6,641 nt of DNA, from contig SXJQ01000153.1 in assembly GCA_005779345.1 (NCBI GenBank), positions 1 through 6,641 of the forward strand, written 5' to 3'. This DNA comes from Actinomycetota bacterium (GTDB lineage Bacteria; Actinomycetota; Acidimicrobiia; IMCC26256; PALSA-610). This document shows, one piece after another, positions 1 to 6,194 of the stretch. The position numbers were made by a program, and so were the translations under genes. Every line of letters starts with the position of its first letter. Positions within the stretch are counted from its first letter, which is position 1. Under the pieces are notes generated by a model that did no database searches, was not told where the DNA came from, and was given only the letters and a program-made list of their open reading frames with translations.

Positions 1-335
1 ACGAGCTTCGGGTTGCGGGCGAGGCAGGCGTCGGGTCCGAGACCGAGGCGCTCGGTGACGCCGGGCCGGAACCCTTCGATCAGCGCGTCGGCCCGCTCGA
101 CGAGGGTGAGCACCGTCTCGACCCCGTCGGGGTGCTTGAGGTCGACGCCGATGGACCGGCGCCCGCGGTTCATGATCTCGAGGTTCTGCCGATCGAACGC
201 GGCGGGGTTGACCTGTTGGGCGCGATCGACCCGGATGATGTCGGCCCCCAGGTCGGCGAGCAGCATCGCCGCGAACGGCCCCGGCCCGATGCCCGCGAGC
301 TCCACGATCTTGATCCCCGACAACGGACCGGCCAC
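1..335 (-). CDS. Alpha-methylacyl-CoA racemase-like CoA-transferase family III (CaiB/BaiF), 3' end cut by window edge
   Basis: The visible 111 residues are the N-terminal Rossmann-like part of a family III CoA transferase, closest from memory to alpha-methylacyl-CoA racemase (AMACR/MCR). Those enzymes interconvert 2R- and 2S-methylacyl-CoA so that branched-chain fatty acids and sterol side chains can enter beta-oxidation. Seen: P-L-S-G-I-K-I-V-E-L-A-G-I-G-P-G-P-F at residues 4-21, A-D-L-G-A-D at 27-32, D-L-K at 65-67 and E-G-F-R-P-G-V-T-E-R-L-G-L-G-P at 87-101. The spacing and sequence are nearly those of mycobacterial MCR. The catalytic His/Asp/Glu region lies beyond the window, so racemase versus transferase activity cannot be judged. 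The GTG start at 335 is chosen because GGGAGGGG (342-349) sits 6 nt upstream and the homologous N-terminus begins there. Family and fold are very likely; exact substrate is inference. Confidence 0.87.
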   Translation of the reverse strand, partial: MAGPLSGIKIVELAGIGPGPFAAMLLADLGADIIRVDRAQQVNPAAFDRQNLEIMNRGRRSIGVDLKHPDGVETVLTLVERADALIEGFRPGVTERLGLGPDACLARNPKL

Positions 336-373
336 GGCAAACCCCTCCCGACGACACGTGCAGAACCGGCGGG

Positions 374-403
374 ACCCTAGGGCCAACCTGACGCGGGAGT
401 CAG
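374..403 (-). promoter_or_regulatory. Putative sigma-70-type promoter of the CoA racemase gene, overlapping an inverted repeat
   Basis: On the minus strand there is CTGACT (398-403) as a -35-like element, 18 bp, then TAGGGT (374-379) as a -10-like element, which would start transcription about 30 nt before the GTG at 335. The inverted repeat CTGAC-N6-GTCAG (388-403) covers the -35 element and part of the spacer, a usual place for a repressor operator. Both calls are by eye. The -10 fits TANNNT only loosely, and a 5-bp palindrome arm can occur by chance. Confidence 0.45.
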
Positions 404-420
404 ATTGCGGTTGCGGCGCG

Positions 421-433
421 GCGCGATCCGCGC
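421..433 (-). terminator. Short GC stem-loop just past the lactonase stop, possible weak terminator
   Basis: GCGCG-ATC-CGCGC forms a 5-bp all-GC stem with a 3-nt loop about 10 nt downstream of the lactonase stop codon. There is no T-tract after it in the direction of transcription, and such short stems are common by chance at this GC content, so this is only a candidate. Confidence 0.18.
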
Positions 434-442
434 GGGCGATCG

Positions 443-1372
443 TCAGTAATGCAGCGCGAGTCCGCCGCGGGGATACGGGAACGACACGAGGCGTCCGGTT
501 GCCGAGCAGGTGGCGTACGCCGTCTGCAGACCCGGGCCCCCGAAACACACGTTGGTGACCATCGGATCGCCGAGCACGATCTGTTCGAGCAGTGTCCCGT
601 CGGGAGCGATGACCGACAACGCGCCCGTCACGAGCGTCGCCACCACGACGTTGCCGTCCGCGTCGATCGCGAGGGAATCGAACAACTGGCCGCCGGGGAG
701 TCCGGCGACGAGCCGACCGCCGGATCCGCCGAGCGGATTCGCGAACTCGAGTCGGCCCGGCCCGATCACGTTCCAGGCGTAGACGCGTCCGGTGTGGGTC
801 TCGGCCACGTACACGGTGGCGCCGTCGGGTGAGAGCCCCACCCCGTTCGGCGAGTCGAGTGGGAACACGACCTCGCTGACCGCGCCGTCGGGCGCGCGGT
901 AGTAGAGGCCGCCGTTGTGATGCACCCGCCCGGCGTTGCGGCCGTGGTCGGTGAACCAGATCCCGCCCGCGGCGTCGACGACCAGATCGTTCGGACCGAC
1001 GAGCGCGTTGCCGCCGACCTCGCGGCACACGACCTCGACGACCCCGGTCGTGAGGTCGATGCGCTCGAGCCGGCCACCGCTGTGGTGGGCCGGCAATTCG
1101 GTGACGGGGATCCGGAGGCCCATCAGCTCCTGAAAGTCCCAGCCGCCGCTGTTGGCGCACCACAGCGCGCCGTCGCTACCGATCGCGAGACCGTTCGGCG
1201 ATCCGCCGTTGTCCGACAGCCGGGCCTTGGTGCCGTCGGGGGCGATACGGGTCACGCAGGCCCCGCCGAGCTCGGTCACGTACAGGGTGCCGTCGGGCAT
1301 CCACACCGGGCCCTCGGGGAACAGGAGACCGTCGGCGATCTCGGTGAGTGCGGGCTGGCTCACGGTCGTCAT
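443..1372 (-). CDS. SMP-30/gluconolactonase (LRE-like) family lactone hydrolase
   Basis: A 309-residue six-bladed beta-propeller of the SMP-30/gluconolactonase/luciferin-regenerating-enzyme family, cytosolic with no signal peptide; the family's usual length is about 290-310. Members are metal-dependent lactonases. The expected ligands appear in order: E20 in F-P-E-G-P-V-W, N128-D129 in G-P-N-D-L-V-V-D, N176 in S-P-N-G-V-G-L-S-P-D-G and D232 in F-D-S-L-A-I-D-A-D-G. N60 in S-P-N-G-L-A-I is a further family-typical residue. P-D-G turns recur at blade ends. The frame stays open 63 codons further upstream, but that stretch has no family similarity and runs into the divergent gene. ATG 1372 is preferred, with AAGGA (1382-1386) 9 nt before it. 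It precedes the CoA racemase on the same strand. The substrate is unknown: an aldonolactone, a lactone from ring cleavage, or a xenobiotic lactone are all possible. Confidence 0.88.
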   Translation of the reverse strand: MTTVSQPALTEIADGLLFPEGPVWMPDGTLYVTELGGACVTRIAPDGTKARLSDNGGSPNGLAIGSDGALWCANSGGWDFQELMGLRIPVTELPAHHSGGRLERIDLTTGVVEVVCREVGGNALVGPNDLVVDAAGGIWFTDHGRNAGRVHHNGGLYYRAPDGAVSEVVFPLDSPNGVGLSPDGATVYVAETHTGRVYAWNVIGPGRLEFANPLGGSGGRLVAGLPGGQLFDSLAIDADGNVVVATLVTGALSVIAPDGTLLEQIVLGDPMVTNVCFGGPGLQTAYATCSATGRLVSFPYPRGGLALHY

Positions 1373-1478
1373 GAACGGGCATCCTTGCACGCACCCGACG
1401 GCACGCCCACCCGCGCCACAGCACTTCCCCCAAAGCCACCGCGACCGCGCGGCGCACAACCCACCGAGGAGCACGACC
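1373..1478. other. Divergent intergenic region between the lactonase and the lipocalin-like gene
   Basis: 106 bp between two divergent starts, so it should hold both promoters. I see ribosome binding sites for both genes (AAGGA on minus, GAGGAG on plus) but no convincing -10/-35 pair on either strand. The divergent arrangement suggests shared regulation of the two genes, which is inference. Confidence 0.5.
1466..1471 (+). promoter_or_regulatory. Ribosome binding site GAGGAG fixing the GTG start at 1479
   Basis: GAGGAG lies 7 nt before GTG 1479. The reading frame is open well upstream (back to an ATG at 1152, inside the opposing lactonase gene), so this site is the main reason to begin the protein at 1479. 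Confidence 0.8.
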
Positions 1479-2498
1479 GTGAAGATCCGCCTGGAGCCGA
1501 CCGACGAATACATGCACCCGTTGGAGGCGGCGTCGAACTTCAACGAGTCGATGTACTTCAACTGCTACGACCCCGAAGCGCGCGTCGGTGGGTTCCTGCG
1601 TCTCGGCAACCGCGCGAACGAGGGGTACGCGGAACTCACGACGTGCCTGTACCTCCCCGACGGGCGCGTCGCCTTCGTCTACAAGCGGCCCGAGATCGCG
1701 AACAACGACGCGTTCGACGCCGGCGGCACGCGTTTCGAGGTCGTCACGCCGTTCGAGGAACTGCGCACGACCTACACGGGCAAGGTCTGCCTCCTCGACG
1801 AACCGCTGCAGATGGCCGACCCGCGCCGCGCGTTCACCGAGAACCCGTGGGACGAGTGCGAGGTCGAATGGACCCACCGCGGGGTCTCACCGATGTATGG
1901 CGGCGAACCCGTGAACGACGACGGCTCAGCGCTCGAACAGGACCACTCGGGTGGGTTCGCTCGTGGTCACTACGAGCAGCACATGTCGGTCAGCGGTCGC
2001 ATCCGCGTCGGATCCGACGAGTGGCAGGTCGACGGCTTCGGACTCCGCGACCACTCGTGGGGGCCGCGCTTCTGGTCGGCGCCGTGGTACTACCGCTGGC
2101 TCACCGCCAACTTCGGGCCCGACTTCGGGTTCGTCGTGAGCGTGATCACCAGCCGCGATGGCTCACGACGAATGGGCGGCATGATCCTGCGCGACGGCGC
2201 CTACGAGCACATCCGCGAGGCGACCATCCACACCGACTGGACCGATGGCGACAGCTACCACCGATCGCTGGAAGCCACGGCTACGACCGCGGAAGGCACG
2301 TACGCGATCTCGGGGACGGTCCTCAACCTCATCCCCCTGCGCAACCGGCGCACGACGCCCGACGGCGAAAAGCTCGTGACCCGGATCTCGGAGGGCATGA
2401 CCGAATGGCGCTGCGACGCCGTCGATCACCCCGGCTACGGACTGTCGGAGTACCTCGACCAGATGATCGACGGTCAACCCGTCGGTCTCGAGGGCTGA
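1479..2498 (+). CDS. Lipocalin-like DUF7064/DUF7065-type protein (CrtC/AttH-like), function unknown
   Basis: 339 residues, no signal peptide or membrane segment, acidic and rich in aromatic residues. The best landmark is G186-F-G-L-R-D-H-S-W-G-P-R197, followed by W199-S-A-P-W-Y-Y-R-W. That R-D-H-S-W-G motif marks actinobacterial and sphingomonad proteins that I recall as DUF7065 (N-terminal) plus DUF7064 (C-terminal). They are distantly like the two-lipocalin fold of hydroxyneurosporene hydratase CrtC and AttH. The N-terminal half (about 20-135) has short beta-rich segments such as A-E-L-T-T-C-L-Y-L-P at 51-60; the C-terminal half (about 170-325) carries the motif. GTG 1479 is set by a strong GAGGAG site. 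No enzyme activity is established for this group to my knowledge. Binding or modifying a lipid or isoprenoid is a guess from the fold and from the neighbouring lactonase and CoA racemase. Being a real gene is near certain. Confidence 0.8.
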   Translation: MKIRLEPTDEYMHPLEAASNFNESMYFNCYDPEARVGGFLRLGNRANEGYAELTTCLYLPDGRVAFVYKRPEIANNDAFDAGGTRFEVVTPFEELRTTYTGKVCLLDEPLQMADPRRAFTENPWDECEVEWTHRGVSPMYGGEPVNDDGSALEQDHSGGFARGHYEQHMSVSGRIRVGSDEWQVDGFGLRDHSWGPRFWSAPWYYRWLTANFGPDFGFVVSVITSRDGSRRMGGMILRDGAYEHIREATIHTDWTDGDSYHRSLEATATTAEGTYAISGTVLNLIPLRNRRTTPDGEKLVTRISEGMTEWRCDAVDHPGYGLSEYLDQMIDGQPVGLEG

Positions 2499-2537
2499 CC
2501 ACGAGCTTCGCGCCGCGACCCGCGTGTGGCGGCCGCC

Positions 2538-3173
2538 TCAGAGCAACATGCCCGGTTGCGTCTCCGACTCACGCTCGCTGCGATAGGCCGCGAGTTGCTC
2601 CACCGAGATCACCGCGATGCGGTGTTCCTGCGCGAACAGCTCGAGGTACGGGATACGCGCGGGCGAGCCGTCGTCGTGCAGCACCTCGCAGATCACCGCG
2701 ACCGGTGGGAGCCCGGCGAGCCGAGCGAGGTCGACCGCGGCCTCGGTGTGACCGCGGCGTTCGAGCACCCCTCCCGGCTTGGCGCGCAACGGGAACACGT
2801 GGCCCGGGCGCAAGAAGTCCGCGGTGGTGCTGCGCGGGTCCAACACGCGACGGATCGTGAGCGCGCGATCGCCGGCGCCGATCCCCGACCCCGCGTGCAC
2901 GTGGTCGATGGTCACGCAGAACGCGGTGTCGGTCGTCGCCTCCGTCGCCGGCACCATCGGGCCGATCGCCAACGCGTCGAGCACGGATCCGTCGCAGGGC
3001 ATGCAGACGAGCCCGCGCGCCCAACGCAACATGAAGTTGACGGCGTCGGGCGTGACCCACTCCGCAGCCATCGTGAGATCACCTTCGTTCTCACGATCTT
3101 CGTCGTCGACGACGAGAACCATCTCGCCGCGACGAATCCGACGCAGGGCATCGTCGATGGAGGACAACAGCAT
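2538..3173 (-). CDS. ribB: 3,4-dihydroxy-2-butanone 4-phosphate synthase (stand-alone RibB)
   Basis: Converts ribulose 5-phosphate to 3,4-dihydroxy-2-butanone 4-phosphate plus formate, supplying the four-carbon unit of riboflavin; cytosolic, Mg2+-dependent. Seen: D-D-E-D-R-E-N-E-G-D at residues 23-32 (acidic metal and substrate loop), A-R-G-L-V-C-M-P at 52-59, D-F-L-R-P-G-H-V-F-P-L at 119-129, R-R-G-H-T-E-A-A-V-D-L at 139-149 with H142 the expected metal ligand, and I-C-E at 161-163. At 211 residues it is full length for a single RibB domain, ending A-A-Y-R-S-E-R where bifunctional RibBA proteins pass into GTP cyclohydrolase II. ATG 3173 is chosen because AAAGGA lies 8 nt before it and E. coli RibB begins with a similar L-L-S-S. 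An in-frame ATG at 3272, overlapping the kinase stop as ATGA, would add 33 unconserved residues. No FMN riboswitch is visible upstream. Confidence 0.93.
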   Translation of the reverse strand: MLLSSIDDALRRIRRGEMVLVVDDEDRENEGDLTMAAEWVTPDAVNFMLRWARGLVCMPCDGSVLDALAIGPMVPATEATTDTAFCVTIDHVHAGSGIGAGDRALTIRRVLDPRSTTADFLRPGHVFPLRAKPGGVLERRGHTEAAVDLARLAGLPPVAVICEVLHDDGSPARIPYLELFAQEHRIAVISVEQLAAYRSERESETQPGMLL

Positions 3174-3181
3174 GTGGGGGT

Positions 3182-3187
3182 TCCTTT
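3182..3187 (-). promoter_or_regulatory. ribB: Ribosome binding site AAAGGA deciding the ribB start
   Basis: On the minus strand AAAGGA sits 8 nt before ATG 3173. The competing in-frame ATG at 3272 has no Shine-Dalgarno-like sequence and would depend on translational coupling to the kinase stop. This favours the shorter RibB. Confidence 0.75.
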
Positions 3188-3268
3188 CAGCAGATCGCGT
3201 CGAGCGCATCGCGCGCCCCGCGGGTTGATCGAGAAGGTGCGGCAGAAGTGGCGAAGCGGTGGACGTCG

Positions 3269-4294
3269 TCATGCGGCGATCTCGGGATGATCGGGGAGCG
3301 CAACGACCATGCGGCAGCCGTGCGGCTCCCGCTGTTCCGCGCGGATCGCGCCGCCGTGCAGATCGACCACCCATCGGGCGATCGCGAGCCCGAGCCCGGC
3401 GCCGCCCTGGGCCGACGACCGCGCCGAGTCGGCCCGGTAGAACCGTTCGAACACCCGCTCGGCCTCGGCCGGCGCGATTCCGGGTCCTTCGTCGCTCACC
3501 TCGAGCACGATCCCGCGCTCGCTGCGGCGAGCGTGCACGTCGACGCGACCACCCGAGGGCGAGAACCGCAACGCGTTCGCGACGAGGTTCGCGATCACCT
3601 GGTGGAGGCGTTCGACGTCGCCGACGCCCTCGAGACCCTTCGGCTCCACGTCGACCCACACATCGGCCGGCGAGCGTGACAGGCGCGATTCGCGGACGGC
3701 GCCGTTGAGCATCGACTCGACATCGAACCGTCGCAGGTCGAGCGGCACCACGCCGGCCTCGAGCCGCGACAGGTCGAGCAGTTGCTCCACGAGACGGCCG
3801 AGTCGCACGGTCTGGTCGAGCATCGTGCGCAGCGTGTCGGGGTCGGGGACCTCGACACCATCGACGAGATTCTCGAGGTGCACCTGAAGCGCGGTGATCG
3901 GTGTCCGGAGCTCGTGGCTCACGTTGGCAACGAGATCACGCCGCAACCGGTCGGTCTCGGCGAGCTCGGCGGCCATCCGGTTGAACGTGCGCGCGAGCTG
4001 GCCGATCTCGTCGCGCCGACTCTCGGCCGCGACGCGGACGCCGAAGTCGCCGCGCGTGATCGCGTGTGCGGCAGCAGCCATCTCGCGCACGGGACGCGTC
4101 AGGCCCCGCGAGAGCCAGAACACCACGGCGAGCGCCGCCGCCCCGGCGGCGATACCGGCGATGCCGGGCCAGACACCCGCCTTCACGCCGGCCCAGAATG
4201 CCAAGACGGTGATGCCGACCGCGACACCGATCACGATGCTCAACTTCAGCTTGAGCGACGAGACCCGCTCGAGCGGCGTATGCGGGACGCTCAT
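3269..4294 (-). CDS. HAMP-domain sensor histidine kinase with minimal extracytoplasmic loop
   Basis: Class I (HisKA/HATPase_c) inner-membrane sensor kinase, 341 residues. Order: TM1 about 18-37, a loop of only about 6-8 residues (K-A-G-V-W-P-G), TM2 about 44-61, HAMP about 60-115 (R-P-V-R-E-M near its start, D-E-I-G-Q-L-A-R-T-F-N at 95-105), HisKA with S-H-E-L-R-T-P at 126-132 so H127 is the phosphorylated His, then the ATPase domain with N-box N-L-V-A-N-A at 236-241 (N240), G1 box D-E-G-P-G-I at 268-273, F box around F-E-R-F-Y-R at 282-287 and G2 box G-A-G-L-G-L-A-I-A at 298-306. All catalytic motifs are intact. Its ATG overlaps the regulator's stop (ATGA, 4 bases), implying translational coupling and a cognate pair. 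There is no periplasmic sensor domain, so it probably senses within the membrane. The ligand is unknown; the presence of nhaA upstream hints at ion or pH stress. Confidence 0.93.
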   Translation of the reverse strand: MSVPHTPLERVSSLKLKLSIVIGVAVGITVLAFWAGVKAGVWPGIAGIAAGAAALAVVFWLSRGLTRPVREMAAAAHAITRGDFGVRVAAESRRDEIGQLARTFNRMAAELAETDRLRRDLVANVSHELRTPITALQVHLENLVDGVEVPDPDTLRTMLDQTVRLGRLVEQLLDLSRLEAGVVPLDLRRFDVESMLNGAVRESRLSRSPADVWVDVEPKGLEGVGDVERLHQVIANLVANALRFSPSGGRVDVHARRSERGIVLEVSDEGPGIAPAEAERVFERFYRADSARSSAQGGAGLGLAIARWVVDLHGGAIRAEQREPHGCRMVVALPDHPEIAA

Positions 4295-4974
4295 GCGCTC
4301 GCCTCGACCGCGTACCCGACACCGTGCACCGTCCGCACGACATCGGCACCGAGCTTGCGGCGGATCGAACGAACGTGCGAATCCACCGTGCGGCCGCCCG
4401 ACGGGATGTCGTAACCCCAGACCTGTTCGAGGAGTTCCTCACGCGTCGCAACCCGCGACGGTCGCACCGCCAGATAGTGGAGCAGGTCGAACTCCGTCGG
4501 CGTGAGGTGGACCGGGGCACCGTCGAGCGTGACACGTCGGCTCGCAGCATCGAGCTCGACCGAACCGACCCGCACCGTCCCGGTCGTGGGGCCCGAGGCA
4601 TGCACCCGCTCGGAGCGTCGGAGCAGCGCGGCGACCCGAGCCGCCAACTCGCGCGCCGAGAAGGGTTTCGTCAGGTAGTCGTCGGCCCCGACCCCGAGCC
4701 CGATGATCGTGTCGGCTTCGGAGTCGCGGGCCGTGAGCATGAGGACCGGGACCCAACGCTCACGCTGGATCCGGCGACAAACCTCCAGGCCGTCGAACCC
4801 GGGGAGCATGATGTCGAGCACGACGAGGTCGGGGCCGACCTGATCCACGAGGGCGACCCCCGACGGTCCGTCGAACGCGACCTCGACCCGATGTCCCTCG
4901 CTCCGCAGTCGCGCCGCCACCGCATCGGCGATGGGTGCCTCGTCTTCGACGACGACGATCGTTCGACCGGTCAC
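4291..4974 (-). CDS. OmpR/PhoB-family response regulator
   Basis: 227 residues, the usual length. Receiver domain 4-118: acidic pocket E10-D11, phospho-acceptor D54 in V-V-L-D-I-M-L-P-G, T81 in L-T-A-R and K103 in L-T-K-P-F, all the residues needed for phosphorylation and switching. Winged-helix DNA-binding domain about 133-225: L-T-P-T-E-F-D-L-L at 157-165, recognition helix region R-T-V-D-S-H-V-R-S-I-R-R-K-L at 195-208 and V-H-G-V-G-Y at 216-221. It is a cytosolic transcription factor, partner of the kinase whose start overlaps its stop. The GTG start at 4974 puts the first beta strand (T-I-V-V-V-E-D-E) where it belongs; there is no Shine-Dalgarno before it. It begins 11 bp after the nhaA stop. 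The target genes cannot be read from the sequence; self- and nhaA-regulation is a guess. Confidence 0.95.
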   Translation of the reverse strand: MTGRTIVVVEDEAPIADAVAARLRSEGHRVEVAFDGPSGVALVDQVGPDLVVLDIMLPGFDGLEVCRRIQRERWVPVLMLTARDSEADTIIGLGVGADDYLTKPFSARELAARVAALLRRSERVHASGPTTGTVRVGSVELDAASRRVTLDGAPVHLTPTEFDLLHYLAVRPSRVATREELLEQVWGYDIPSGGRTVDSHVRSIRRKLGADVVRTVHGVGYAVEASA

Positions 4975-4982
4975 GAGGGGTC

Positions 4983-4988
4983 AGGCTA
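4983..4988 (-). promoter_or_regulatory. Putative -10 element (TAGCCT) for a leaderless response-regulator transcript
   Basis: On the minus strand TAGCCT includes the nhaA TAG stop and ends 8 nt before GTG 4974. There is no Shine-Dalgarno sequence in the gap. This spacing is that of a -10 element whose transcript starts at or next to the start codon, as in many actinobacterial leaderless mRNAs. I see no good -35. The gene may instead be read from the nhaA transcript. Confidence 0.33.
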
Positions 4989-6194
4989 GGTATCGGGAGT
5001 GTCGGTCCCGCGCCGGCCGTGTGGAGAAAGTGTGAGGATCAAACTTCCGCTCGCGGCAGCCACCACCGCGGCCGTGAGGATCCCCGCCCGCGCCGCTTCG
5101 GTGAATTCGGGTCTCGCCGCGAACGCGGCACCCGACACGAACAGCGCCACCGAGAAGCCCACGCCGCCGAGCAACGCGGCCCCGGTGAGCTGGGTTCCGG
5201 TGATCCCGTCGGGGATCGTTCGCCATCCACCGCGCACCGCGAACCGGGTCGCCACGACGATCCCGACCAGCTTGCCCACGACCGCCGCGACGACGATCGC
5301 CCACGTCGTGCGTTCGCTGTATGCGCGCGACAGTCCCGTCGGTGAGACGTCGACCGCCGCACTCGCCAGCCCGAACAGCGGCACCACGAGGAACGCCGAC
5401 CACGGGACGAGCCGGTGCTCGAGTTCCGCGGCGAGCTCGCGGCCCCGGATCTCGCCCGAGGGAAGCGCGAGCGCGACGGCTGCGCCGGCGATCGGCGCCT
5501 TCACCCCCGACCGATAGGTGCAGTACCACGCGACGATCGCGACTGCCCCGAACAACGACCCGCGCGGGAACCGCCGCACGAGCGCGGTCCCGACCACGAT
5601 CACCGCCACCGCACCGACGACCCAGATCGGCGCGAGGTCGTCGGTGTAGAAGACCGCGATCGCGCCGATTCCGAGCAGGTCGTCGACCACGGCGAGCGTG
5701 AGCATGAACAGCTTGAGCGCGGGCGGGACGCGCGAACCGAGCAGGGCGAGGATCCCGAGCACCAATGCGATGTCGGTCGCGACGGGGATCCCCCAGCCGC
5801 GGGTCGCGTCGGTCCCGGCGGTGAGCGCGAGGTAGATCACGGCGGGCACGACCATGCCGCCGAGCGCGGCGTAGATCGGCACCGCAGCGACGCGCCGGTC
5901 GCGCAGTTCGCCGATCGTGAGCTCGCGCTTGAGCTCGAGTCCGACCACGAGGAAGAACAGCGTCATCAGACCGCTCTCGACCCAGCCGGCGATGTCCTTG
6001 TGGACGTGGACGAAGGCGATGTCGACGAACGCCGCGCGATGCCAGACGTCGGCGTAGGAGCCCTCGGCCAGGTTGAACCAGAGCAGCCCGGCGACCACCG
6101 CGCCCACGAGCACCACGCCCGATGCCGCTTCACCGGCGATGAACTCCGAGAGCGAGTCGCGGACACGCCGCGCGCCCTTCGTTCGGTCGTCCAC
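4986..6194 (-). CDS. nhaA: Na+/H+ antiporter NhaA
   Basis: 402-residue polytopic membrane protein with about 12 hydrophobic segments. NhaA exports Na+ (or Li+) in exchange for protons, serving pH and sodium homeostasis. Seen: F-F-L-V-V-G-L-E-L-K-R-E-L at 80-92, G-W-G-I-P-V-A-T-D-I-A at 133-143 with T140-D141 matching E. coli T132-D133, V-V-D-D-L-L-G-I at 169-176 with D171-D172 matching the ion-binding D163-D164, V-G-K-L-V-G at 306-311 with K308 matching K300, and G-G-V-G-F-S-V-A-L-F-V at 343-353. E259-H260 match E252-H253 of the cytoplasmic pH-sensor region. Odd: E. coli H225 and T227 are replaced by K232 and P234 in S-G-V-K-A-P-I-A-G. GTG 6194 is preferred because the homologous part begins near residue 12 and the frame further upstream runs into the divergent gene; no Shine-Dalgarno is present. 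It leads the minus-strand run with the two-component genes. Confidence 0.95.
   Translation of the reverse strand: MDDRTKGARRVRDSLSEFIAGEAASGVVLVGAVVAGLLWFNLAEGSYADVWHRAAFVDIAFVHVHKDIAGWVESGLMTLFFLVVGLELKRELTIGELRDRRVAAVPIYAALGGMVVPAVIYLALTAGTDATRGWGIPVATDIALVLGILALLGSRVPPALKLFMLTLAVVDDLLGIGAIAVFYTDDLAPIWVVGAVAVIVVGTALVRRFPRGSLFGAVAIVAWYCTYRSGVKAPIAGAAVALALPSGEIRGRELAAELEHRLVPWSAFLVVPLFGLASAAVDVSPTGLSRAYSERTTWAIVVAAVVGKLVGIVVATRFAVRGGWRTIPDGITGTQLTGAALLGGVGFSVALFVSGAAFAARPEFTEAARAGILTAAVVAAASGSLILTLSPHGRRGTDTPDT

Noticed and set aside
13..558. Plus-strand open frame opposite the CoA racemase
   Set aside because: The minus strand encodes a clear CaiB/BaiF protein; the plus frame is Arg/Ser-rich without a family match.
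1373..1561. 63-codon N-terminal extension of the lactonase
   Set aside because: It overlaps the divergent gene, is Cys/Arg-rich without propeller features, and a ribosome site precedes ATG 1372.
2501..2510. 10-bp direct repeat ACGAGCTTCG shared with positions 1-10
   Set aside because: One copy is in coding sequence, the other after a stop; no flanking similarity, so probably coincidence.
2499..2537. Bidirectional terminator between the convergent genes
   Set aside because: Only a 5-bp stem (GCCGC/GCGGC at 2512-2516 and 2529-2533) with a 12-nt loop and no T-tract; not better than chance.
917..2860. Long plus-strand open frame of 647 codons
   Set aside because: It spans the antisense of the lactonase, an alternate frame of the lipocalin-like gene and the antisense of ribB. 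Its composition is Arg/His/Pro-rich with no recognisable domain, typical of shadow frames in GC-rich DNA.
3174..3268. FMN riboswitch before ribB
   Set aside because: The 95-nt gap lacks the conserved RFN-element sequences and is too short for the usual structure.
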